Positions 46,537-54,338 of a stretch of 64,000 bases of DNA are shown here, piece after piece. Source of the DNA: Chloroflexota bacterium. Lineage in GTDB: Bacteria; Chloroflexota; Anaerolineae; Anaerolineales; Villigracilaceae. The stretch is from positions 1 to 64,000 of the forward strand of contig JAEWVF010000023.1 of NCBI GenBank assembly GCA_023459215.1, in the 5' to 3' direction. Under the pieces are notes generated by a model that saw only the letters and a list, made by a program, of their open reading frames with translations, searched no databases and was not told where the DNA came from. A program made the translations under genes and the position numbers. Position 1 is the first letter of the stretch. Each line of letters begins with the position of its first letter.

Positions 46537-47646
46537 CTTGACCAGCACCCCCAGGACAGCACCGGCCAGCACCAGCCAGGTGCTATTGGTTTTTAAGAAC
46601 ACAAGCACGAGGAATGCGATAATAGTCAACAAAATGGTAAACAGGTCGGTCAGGGAGCCGGGAATCAGAAACAGCGTTACCGCTGCCATCAGGCCGAGCG
46701 AGGCCGCGTTCACGCCATCCAGCAAACTGGCGGTCCAGGGCGACTGGCGTAGTTTGGGGATAAACGGGTTGCTGATGATCACAAAAAGGTAGGCTGGCAG
46801 AAAAATACCGAGGGTGGCCAGCAAAGCGCCAGGCAAACCGCCCATCAAGTAGCCAATGAAAGTGGCCGAGGTAAAAAGCGGTCCCGGTGTAAACTGGCCA
46901 ACCGCAATTGCATCCAATATCTGCTGGTCAGACAGCCAGCCGAGGCGCAGGACAAAATCGGTGTGCAGGAAAGCCAGCAAAACATAACCGCTGCCGTATA
47001 AAACCGAGCCAATTTTGAAAAACGTCCAGAAAAGGGTGGCAAAATCGAATGGTTGAGCAAGCAGCCCCGGCAGGCCGAGGCCGCCCAACGGCCCCAGGAC
47101 AAGCGGCAGACCCCGCAGGGAACGGCGGTTTTGGATGAGAACAACCGTCAGCCCGGCCAGAAAAAGCAACAGGATTTCATTGACCCCCAGCAAAGCCAGG
47201 ATCAAGACAACCGCTCCACATATCGCCAGCAGGCGGGTCTTCAAGGCGCGGCGGCCCAAATCCCAGAGCGCCTGGGCGATAATTGCCAGGACAACCGGTT
47301 TGATGCCATACAAAACCGCATTAATTTGCGGCAGGCTGCCAAATTCAACATACACCCAGGCAAATCCGGTCACAATCAGCATGGCGGGCACAATGAACGC
47401 GGCCCCGCCGAGAATTAGCCCTGGCCAACCGGCGCGCAGATAACCCAGATGCATCACCATCTCTGTCGAGTTGGGGCCGGGAATCAACTGGCTGGCGCCC
47501 AGCAGATCGAGGAATTGTTGCTCATCGAGCCATTTGCGGCGTTTGACCACTTCGTCATGGTACATGGCGATGTGCGCCGCCGGGCCGCCGAAGGCAGTAA
47601 AACCCAACCTGGCAAACAAAAGGATTACTTCGAGCAGATTGTTCAC
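46525..47646 (-). CDS. chrA: chromate transporter ChrA (two-domain)
   Basis: The 373-aa membrane protein holds two homologous ChrA halves. The first carries FARLGFTAFGGPAAHIAMYHDEVVKRRKWLDEQQFLDLLGASQLIPGPNSTEM; the second FFKIGSVLYGSGYVLLAFLHTDFVLRLGWLSDQQILDAIAVGQFTPGPLFTSATFIGYL. Each half has the Gly-Pro motif (IPGPNS, TPGPLF). It exports chromate or imports sulfate-like anions. Isolated, with no chromate reductase near. It overlaps the end of rnhB. Confidence 0.93.
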   Translation of the reverse strand: MNNLLEVILLFARLGFTAFGGPAAHIAMYHDEVVKRRKWLDEQQFLDLLGASQLIPGPNSTEMVMHLGYLRAGWPGLILGGAAFIVPAMLIVTGFAWVYVEFGSLPQINAVLYGIKPVVLAIIAQALWDLGRRALKTRLLAICGAVVLILALLGVNEILLLFLAGLTVVLIQNRRSLRGLPLVLGPLGGLGLPGLLAQPFDFATLFWTFFKIGSVLYGSGYVLLAFLHTDFVLRLGWLSDQQILDAIAVGQFTPGPLFTSATFIGYLMGGLPGALLATLGIFLPAYLFVIISNPFIPKLRQSPWTASLLDGVNAASLGLMAAVTLFLIPGSLTDLFTILLTIIAFLVLVFLKTNSTWLVLAGAVLGVLVKSIF

Positions 47647-47756
47647 GCCTTACCCATCCTCAAGTCAGGATGCCCTATTGTACCCGCAGTGATGAAGGCA
47701 AATGAACTTGTCCCGCATCTTGAAACAGCCGGTTTTGATGGATGCCAGGGAACAAT

Positions 47757-47789
47757 AAAAAATGCCGCCCGGAGTGCCGGGCGGCATTT
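47757..47789. terminator. terminator after the P-type ATPase gene
   Basis: AAAAATGCCGCCCGG-AGTG-CCGGGCGGCATTT, 13-bp stem. On the minus strand it lies 20 bp past the ATPase stop. Confidence 0.85.
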
Positions 47790-47807
47790 CAAGAGAACCA
47801 GGTTCTG

Positions 47808-50735
47808 TTACTTTTTACTCTTGCGCAGATACGCCTTGGTGAACTCTTCCGCAATAGCCGGGATGATGGCCAGGGTAAGCACGACGCCCCATTCTGCGGC
47901 AGACGGGTTATGGGTGTTGAAAATCGGCTGGAGGAAGGGCACGGTTGTAACCAGAACCAACAGAACAACCGACAAACCAACCGCATACTGCATCCACTTG
48001 TTCGAGAACACGCCAATCTGGAAGAGCGAGGCCCGTTCCGAGCGAACGGTGTAAGCGCGGAACAGTTCGGCGAAGGACAGGGTCAGGAAGGCCATGGTTT
48101 CGGCGGTCTGGACATCGACCCCGTTCCAGTCATGTTGCAGGATGTACAGAATCGGATTCATTCCATCCGGGACCGCTGCGCCAGCTTCGAGGTGCCAGAG
48201 CAGGCCAATAGCAAAAGCGGTCAACACTGCGCCGGTCTGGGCAAAAGTCTGGATGAGAATGCCCAACTGCATGGATTTGTTGATAATCGGCTCATCCTTT
48301 GGCCGCGGTTTGTGATCCATGATATCCGGGTCGCCTTTTTCCATGGCCAGGGCCAGGGCCGGGGCGCCATCTGTCACCAGGTTCAACCAAAGCAACTGGA
48401 TCGCCGTCAGCGGAGCAGGCAAACCGGCCAGGGTGGCGAGGAAAATGATCATGATCTCGGCCACGTTGCTGGAGAGCAGGAAGAAAACGAATTTGCGGAT
48501 ATTGCTGTAGATGATACGGCCTTGTTCCACTGCCGAAACGATGCTGGCGTAGTTATCATCGGTCAGCACCATATCTGCCGCGCCTTTGGCCACATCCGTG
48601 CCGGTAATGCCCATCGCCACGCCGATGTCGGCGCGTTTGATGGCCGGGGCGTCATTGACGCCATCGCCGGTCATGGCCACAACCTGGTTGTTGGCTTGCA
48701 GGGCATCAACGATGCGCATCTTATGTTCGGGCGAGACGCGGGCAAACACATCGGTTTCGACAACCGTTTTCTTGAGTTGCTCATCGCTTAAATCGTCGAT
48801 GTCTGCGCCAGCCAGCACCTTGTGTCCGGGGCGTAAAAGGCCAATTTGTTCAGCAATTGCGCGGGCGGTGTTGGGGAAGTCGCCGGTAATCATCACCGTG
48901 CGGATGCCGGCGGCAAGCGCCTTCATCAGGGCCGGTTTGACTTCCAGCCGCGGCGGGTCGATCATGCCAATCAGGCCGACGAAAACCAACTCGTGCTCGA
49001 CCATATCGGGGGTCAGGTCGGTATCGGGCACATCCTTATCGAGGCGATAAGCAACGCCCAAGACGCGCAGGGCATCCTTGGTCATCGAATCGTTGGCAAC
49101 CAAAATCTTCTGGCGTACTTCATCGGTCAGGGCGGCAGCTTTGTCATCCAACGTCTGGTACTGGGTGCAGAGCTTCAAAACGACATCCGGCGCGCCTTTA
49201 ACAGCAACCACATCCCAATCCTTGTGGGTATTGTTGTAAAACGGCGAGGGATCATCCGGGCGCGGATCAACGATACTGTGGACGGTGATCATGCGCTTGC
49301 GTTCGGAATCGAAGGGAATTTCGTTCTCGCGCGGGTAAGCGCGGACAACATCCCCATGCAGCGTCCCGGCTTTTTCAGCAGCGACAATCAGCGCGGCTTC
49401 GGTCGGGTCGCCGATGATGCGCGCTTTTTGGTCACCCGCTTCCACTTCGGCGTCGTTATTGATCGCTCCCAGCCAGAGCGTGGTCAAAATGCCGGGGTAA
49501 TCCCTGATATTTACATTTTTTCCGTCGACCTGGAAATCGCCCTTGGGGAGATAGCCGGTGCCGGTCACACCAATGAACTGTCCGTCGGTCCAAATGCGGG
49601 TGACGGTCATTTCATTCTGGGTCAGGGTTCCGGTTTTGTCGGAACAAATCGTGGTGGCCGAACCCAGCGTCTCAACGGAGGAAAGTTTGCGGATGAGGGC
49701 GTGGCGCTTGATCATCTCCTGCATGCCCAGGGCCAGGGAAATTGTCACCACTGCGGGCAGGCCTTCAGGCACGGCGGCAATCGCCAGGCTGACGGCAATC
49801 ATGAACACTTCGGTGATTTCACGGGCAAACTCGCCGAAATATTCGAGCGGAGCGCTGAACAACAGGCCCATTTCAGTGCGGTTGAAGAGCGCCACCAGGA
49901 AGACCACCGCCACCAGGATTAACGCGCCCACGCTGAGGGTCTTTCCCAACTCGTCAAGGCGCTTCTGGAGCGGGGTTTCTTCCGCTTCCACCGATTGCAG
50001 CATTTCAGCGATCAGGCCAAGCTGTGTGCGCATCCCGGTTGCCGTGACAACGCCCTTGCCGCGACCATAGGCGACGGTGGTGCCCATAAAGGCGGTATTC
50101 TTGCGGTCGCCAAGCGGCGCTTCGGGATCCAACTGCATGGCCGCGTTTTTCTGCACCGGCAGCGATTCGCCGGTCAGCGAGGCTTCTTCGACCCGTAGAT
50201 TGACGGCTTCGAGCAGGCGCACGTCCGCCGGGATAAAGTTGCCAGCTTCAAGAAAAACAATATCGCCAGGAACCAGTTCGCGGGCCGGAACGGTGACCCG
50301 CTGCCCATCGCGCAGGATATGCGCTTCGGGTGCGGCCAGCTTCTTGAGAGCCGCCAGCGCTTCTTCGGCGCGGCGCTCCTGCACGATGCCCAGGGTGGCA
50401 TTCAGAACCACGATGGCAATAATCGCGCCGGCATCGATAAATTCGGCTGTCGAACCGGTTTTAACGTATTCATTCCAACCGATGATACCGGAGATAATGG
50501 CGGCAATGATGAGCAGCATGACCACAAAATCGCTAACCTGCTCCCAAAGTAAAGCCAGGAAGCCGGGCCGCGGCGCTTCGGTCAACTGGTTCAGGCCATA
50601 TTGCTCCTGTCGTTTCTGCACTTCTTCTTTGCTCAAGCCGTTTTCGGCCACATTCAGACGTTTAAGCACATCCTGGGGAGATAAGGTGTGCCAGAAGGTG
50701 TTGTCTGAGTTTTGAGCGGGTTGAACATTGGGCAT
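47808..50735 (-). CDS. P-type cation ATPase (calcium type)
   Basis: The 975-aa protein exports cations, probably Ca2+, using ATP. Order: N-terminal cation-ATPase domain (FWHTLSPQDVLKRLNV), actuator with TGES, helix 4, DKTGTLTQN with the phosphorylated Asp, KGAPDVVLKLC in the nucleotide domain, MTGDGVNDAPAIKRADIGVAMG, and the C-terminal helices (LLWLNLVTDGAPALALAMEKGDPDIM). This matches the type II PMR1/PacL class; the LWLNLVTDG helix suits Ca2+ binding. The ATG is at 50735. It lies downstream of glgC on the same strand. Confidence 0.95.
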   Translation of the reverse strand: MPNVQPAQNSDNTFWHTLSPQDVLKRLNVAENGLSKEEVQKRQEQYGLNQLTEAPRPGFLALLWEQVSDFVVMLLIIAAIISGIIGWNEYVKTGSTAEFIDAGAIIAIVVLNATLGIVQERRAEEALAALKKLAAPEAHILRDGQRVTVPARELVPGDIVFLEAGNFIPADVRLLEAVNLRVEEASLTGESLPVQKNAAMQLDPEAPLGDRKNTAFMGTTVAYGRGKGVVTATGMRTQLGLIAEMLQSVEAEETPLQKRLDELGKTLSVGALILVAVVFLVALFNRTEMGLLFSAPLEYFGEFAREITEVFMIAVSLAIAAVPEGLPAVVTISLALGMQEMIKRHALIRKLSSVETLGSATTICSDKTGTLTQNEMTVTRIWTDGQFIGVTGTGYLPKGDFQVDGKNVNIRDYPGILTTLWLGAINNDAEVEAGDQKARIIGDPTEAALIVAAEKAGTLHGDVVRAYPRENEIPFDSERKRMITVHSIVDPRPDDPSPFYNNTHKDWDVVAVKGAPDVVLKLCTQYQTLDDKAAALTDEVRQKILVANDSMTKDALRVLGVAYRLDKDVPDTDLTPDMVEHELVFVGLIGMIDPPRLEVKPALMKALAAGIRTVMITGDFPNTARAIAEQIGLLRPGHKVLAGADIDDLSDEQLKKTVVETDVFARVSPEHKMRIVDALQANNQVVAMTGDGVNDAPAIKRADIGVAMGITGTDVAKGAADMVLTDDNYASIVSAVEQGRIIYSNIRKFVFFLLSSNVAEIMIIFLATLAGLPAPLTAIQLLWLNLVTDGAPALALAMEKGDPDIMDHKPRPKDEPIINKSMQLGILIQTFAQTGAVLTAFAIGLLWHLEAGAAVPDGMNPILYILQHDWNGVDVQTAETMAFLTLSFAELFRAYTVRSERASLFQIGVFSNKWMQYAVGLSVVLLVLVTTVPFLQPIFNTHNPSAAEWGVVLTLAIIPAIAEEFTKAYLRKSKK

Positions 50736-50760
50736 AGATTTTCTCCAATAGGTAATACGA

Positions 50761-50789
50761 CCCATCCCGTAAGAGGATGGGGCTTTTTT
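50761..50789 (+). terminator. hairpin with plus-strand T-run between glgC and the ATPase gene
   Basis: CCCATCC-CGTAAGA-GGATGGG followed by GCTTTTTT on the plus strand. Both flanking genes run on the minus strand, so the T-run is on the wrong side to terminate glgC. Confidence 0.6.
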
Positions 50790-50799
50790 GATGAACAAT

Positions 50800-52062
50800 T
50801 TATTCGGGGGCGATGCGTGTGTTCGGCAGGATGGTGGTGTCCTTGGGAATGACAACGATCCCATCCTGGACGACCCAGGTGCCGGCGTCGATCTCTGTGC
50901 CGCGCGGGAAAGGTTTGATGGTAACGCCCTCCCCGATGCGCACGTTCTTGTCAAGAATAGCGCCTTCGATATGGCAGTTGGGGCCAACGCCCATGGCCAC
51001 ATCGTTTTTGCGGTGCGGCATAACATCGTAATCGTCGGCGCCCATCATGATGGTGTCCTTGATGACTGTGCCAGGGCCGATATGGCTGCGCAGGCCGATT
51101 ACAGAGTGGGTGATTTTTGCCTTCTGGATGCGGCAGCCTTCCGACAGGAGAACATCCTTCAAGTTGCTGTCCAATACCGAAGAGCCGGGCAAAATCCGCG
51201 GATTGGTGTAGATTGGGCGGTCGGGGTCGAAGAAATTAAAGGGTGAATTGGCGGTAGCCAACTGAAGGTTGGTTTCATAGAAAGAACGGATCGTCCCGAT
51301 GTCCATCCAGTAGCCTTCGAAGTCGTAGCCAAACACAGCCTGTTTGCCAAGCGCGTGCGGGATGACATCCTTGCCAAAATCATCGTGATCGGGGAAGTTG
51401 GTCAGCAGATCGATCATTACTTCGGTTTTGAACATGTAGATGCCCATCGAAGCCAGGAAAGGCCGCTCGGGATCATCTTCGCGGCTGACAAACTGGGCCT
51501 GGACTTTCGGATCCTTGGGTTTCTCGACAAAAGCTGTAATGCGGTCGTCATCGCCACGCTTCAAGATGCCCAGGCGGGAGGCCTCGCCGCGTGAAACCGG
51601 CTGGACAGCCACGGTAATATCCGCATCTTTTTCCCAGTGGAAGGCAGCCATCTTGGAGTAATCCATGCGATAGAGATGGTCGCCAGCCAGGATGATGACA
51701 TATTTCGCGCCCGAAGCCTGGATTTCACGAATCTGCTTGCGCACGGCGTCGGCGGTGCCCTGGTACCAGTCATCGCTGGTCAGGGTTTGTTCGGCAGCCA
51801 AAATCTGCACCCAGCCTGAGTGATAATGGTCAAATTGATACGTATTGGTGATATGGCGGTGCAGCGAAACCGAATGGAACTGGGTCAGCACCGCAATGCG
51901 GTAGATGTGGGAATTAATACAATTGCTAATCGGAATGTCAATCAGACGGTATTTGCCCGCAATCGGCACAGCCGGTTTGGAGCGCAGTTTGGTCAGCGGA
52001 TACAAACGAGCGCCGCGACCACCTCCCAAAATAATCGACAGGACTTCATCTAACGCTGGCAT
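50800..52062 (-). CDS. glgC: glucose-1-phosphate adenylyltransferase
   Basis: It makes ADP-glucose for glycogen synthesis. The N-terminal signature LSIILGGGRGARLYPLTKLRSKPAVPIAGKYRLIDIPISNCINS, the substrate region WYQGTADAVRKQ, AGDHLYRMDY and the C-terminal left-handed beta-helix (LSEGCRIQKAKITHSVIGLRSHIGPGTVIKDTIMMGAD) are intact. The ATG at 52062 gives a 6-nt spacing from AGGAGG; an ATG at 52068 abuts the site. It has 420 aa. No other glycogen gene is adjacent, though the GH94 operon upstream also makes glucose-1-phosphate. Confidence 0.96.
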   Translation of the reverse strand: MPALDEVLSIILGGGRGARLYPLTKLRSKPAVPIAGKYRLIDIPISNCINSHIYRIAVLTQFHSVSLHRHITNTYQFDHYHSGWVQILAAEQTLTSDDWYQGTADAVRKQIREIQASGAKYVIILAGDHLYRMDYSKMAAFHWEKDADITVAVQPVSRGEASRLGILKRGDDDRITAFVEKPKDPKVQAQFVSREDDPERPFLASMGIYMFKTEVMIDLLTNFPDHDDFGKDVIPHALGKQAVFGYDFEGYWMDIGTIRSFYETNLQLATANSPFNFFDPDRPIYTNPRILPGSSVLDSNLKDVLLSEGCRIQKAKITHSVIGLRSHIGPGTVIKDTIMMGADDYDVMPHRKNDVAMGVGPNCHIEGAILDKNVRIGEGVTIKPFPRGTEIDAGTWVVQDGIVVIPKDTTILPNTRIAPE

Positions 52063-52251
52063 AAACATCCTCCTGATTGTTGGTAAATGTCCGTGGCCGC
52101 ACTTGGCAATTTGATAAAGCGCCAGTTATGGTCAGGGCAGTTATGAAAATAATATCATTATGATAATACCGCATTTTAGGCATAGCCAGTGACTTTATAC
52201 ACGAGAATTCATGTAAAAAGTTGCATTTTTCCTTTTTCGCTGCGCGGTAAC

Positions 52252-52281
52252 AAAAAAAGGACGGATATTCTCCGCCCTTTT
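52252..52281 (-). terminator. terminator of the GH94 operon
   Basis: On the minus strand AAAAGGGCGG-AGAATAT-CCGTCCTTTTTTT, one mismatch in the stem, with a T-run. It lies directly downstream of the solute-binding-protein homologue. Confidence 0.75.
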
Positions 52282-52295
52282 CAAGACTTCTGTTT

Positions 52296-53477
52296 CTAAA
52301 ACCCGGATGGCGAGCGCAGCCGCTCAGCCAGGGCGGTAATGTGCCGGTGGACAATCCCTTCGATATCCTGCGAATTGGGGTTGATGGCAATGTCGGCCCA
52401 AATCTTGCCGATTTCAACCGAAAGCCGGTCTTCAACCAGGCCCCATAACGAAGCAACCGGGAAAGTTCGCCCCTTATGGAGCGATTCGACGCTGGCATCC
52501 CAGACCGGATCGTGGCGCAGGTTTTCTGCCAATAACGCCGTGCGCGAGGGGAACAGGCTGGGAACATTGTAGAACGCCCGCTGGAAATCGGACGAGGTCA
52601 GGAACTCGACCAGTTTGCAGGCCAGTTCTCCGTGCGGGGAATGTTTCCAGACCACCATATGGGAACTGCCAATGAAGGGCACACCCGGCAGCGAAGCCGC
52701 ACCATAATTTTCGCGCACCACCTTGTAGGATTCCGCCTCAGTCATCCGCACCCACGGGCCGCTGACCAGCATGGCGGCTTTGTCCTGGCGGAAGCGGCGG
52801 TTGGCGAGGTTGTCATCGAGCAGCATGGCGCGCGCAGAGATAAAACGCCCGAGCTTGAAATAGTCGCAGAACCCCGCGATGCTTTCCGGGCGGTCGAACA
52901 GAATCTCCTTGCCATCCGGCGAAAGGAAATCGCCGCCCGCGCCCCAGACCCAGGCGGCAACAATATGCAGGTTATTGAGCGTCCGATCGGTCGGCACCAG
53001 CCAGGGATTATCGACCCCGGCATTTTTGAGTTTCAGGACAGTCTTCTCTAGCTCCTGCGCCGACGAAAAAGCAGTGGCCGGATCGACCCCAGCCTTTCTG
53101 AAAATATCCCGACGATAATAAATCAGGCGGGTATCGGCAAACCAGGGAATGCCATACAGCGCCCCAGCATAAATACCATTCTCCCAAAGATGGGGAAGGA
53201 ACGCCTGCGGCTCCAGTGACACCGTTTCAGCATCGCTGAATGAACGCAGCGCATTCATGCCGACCAGGCTGGCCAGCCAGGTGGAGCCAATTTCAGAAAC
53301 ATCCGGGCCGCGGCCATACAGGGCGTACTTGACGATATCCGTCCAGGAGCTTTCCCAGGCCAGGATGGTCAGGTTGACTTTGACATCATGCGCTTCCTCA
53401 AAAGGACGCAGGCGCTCGGTCAACACCCCGCCAGGGTTGGTGCCGTCCATCACAGTCAGTTCGATTTCAGTCGTCAT
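52296..53477 (-). CDS. solute-binding protein homologue without signal peptide
   Basis: The 393-aa protein matches family 1 ABC sugar-binding proteins: LTVMDGTNPGGVLTERLRPFEEAHDVKVNLTILAWESSWTDIVKYALYGRGPDVSEIGSTWLASLVGMNALRSF, LYGIPWFADTRLIYYRRDIFRKAGV and AAMLVSGPWVRMTEAESY. It lacks any signal peptide or lipobox, and the start (6 bp after the previous stop) leaves no room for one. No permease or ATPase accompanies it. It may act inside the cell, for example as an oligosaccharide sensor. It is the last gene of the GH94 operon. Confidence 0.85.
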   Translation of the reverse strand: MTTEIELTVMDGTNPGGVLTERLRPFEEAHDVKVNLTILAWESSWTDIVKYALYGRGPDVSEIGSTWLASLVGMNALRSFSDAETVSLEPQAFLPHLWENGIYAGALYGIPWFADTRLIYYRRDIFRKAGVDPATAFSSAQELEKTVLKLKNAGVDNPWLVPTDRTLNNLHIVAAWVWGAGGDFLSPDGKEILFDRPESIAGFCDYFKLGRFISARAMLLDDNLANRRFRQDKAAMLVSGPWVRMTEAESYKVVRENYGAASLPGVPFIGSSHMVVWKHSPHGELACKLVEFLTSSDFQRAFYNVPSLFPSRTALLAENLRHDPVWDASVESLHKGRTFPVASLWGLVEDRLSVEIGKIWADIAINPNSQDIEGIVHRHITALAERLRSPSGF

Positions 53478-53483
53478 CGGTTG

Positions 53484-54338
53484 TTATTCAAACTCCGCCA
53501 AGATTTCGCGCACGGCTTCGCCGGTGTGGATTTCCCAAATCTCAGAGAACTCGGTCGACTCGCCAGGGCGCAGGTACATGGCCGGGGCCAGGGTTTCCAG
53601 TTCAAGGACTTTGTCAGAACAATAAATCTCGACATTACAGCCCTTGTCAGCGTATTCCCCAACCAGCGGCTCAAAACATTTGAAAAGCAAAACACCTTCA
53701 CGCTCATAGGCCGTCCAGCCGGAGGCCGAGAACGCGCCCACCTTGATTGGCGGCATGGCGGCTTCGCCCTTGACCGTCAGCCCGGCTTCGTGCAGTCCCA
53801 GGCGCGGATCGTTCCAGCGCACATAAGGCCAAATCACCAGGGCGCGATCAGGCTGGAAATCTTCGCCGACTGGCGGGCAAGGCAGGTAGGCGGTGCCGCC
53901 CAGCGGCAAAACTGTAATCGCCCAGGGGGCAAAGGTGACAGGATACGCAAAGCGATTGGTGATGCGGTGAACAAAGTGGATCGCCGCCCGGTCGTTTTCC
54001 GGCTCGATGCGGATGAACTTCGCAATCCCACCTTCGCCTGTTTTCGGCTCCCAGGCCAGCTCCACGCCGGAGGGGATTTCGCGCACCGCCAGGCCGCTAT
54101 CGTCAGGAGCGTAGGTGACGCCCGGTTCCTCGGGCGAGGCCCACAGGCGGTGTCCGCCCAGCAGGTGATAATAGCCGCTCTGTGTCTCCCAGCCAACATC
54201 GGGAGTCTCGCCCAACAGGTTGACATCGGAGCCGGTTAGCAAGAGGCGCACCAGGCGCGGGCCGGCATCGATCAGGTAGTCGAGAGTCAAGAAATCGGTA
54301 GCCAGGCGGCGGGTGGGGTGTCCGTGAAAGTTGTTCAT
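53484..54338 (-). CDS. mutarotase-like (DUF4380-type) protein
   Basis: The 284-aa beta-rich protein resembles carbohydrate-binding mutarotase-fold domains: FLTLDYLIDAGPRLVRLLLTGSDVNLLGETPDVGWETQSGYYHLLGGHRLWASPEEP, then RIEPENDRAAIHFVHRITNRFAYPVTFAPWAITVLPLGG. The pattern fits DUF4380, without clear catalytic His/Glu pair that I can assign. It shares a TAATG overlap with GH94. It may bind or epimerise the phosphorylase substrate, which is inference. Confidence 0.75.
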   Translation of the reverse strand: MNNFHGHPTRRLATDFLTLDYLIDAGPRLVRLLLTGSDVNLLGETPDVGWETQSGYYHLLGGHRLWASPEEPGVTYAPDDSGLAVREIPSGVELAWEPKTGEGGIAKFIRIEPENDRAAIHFVHRITNRFAYPVTFAPWAITVLPLGGTAYLPCPPVGEDFQPDRALVIWPYVRWNDPRLGLHEAGLTVKGEAAMPPIKVGAFSASGWTAYEREGVLLFKCFEPLVGEYADKGCNVEIYCSDKVLELETLAPAMYLRPGESTEFSEIWEIHTGEAVREILAEFE

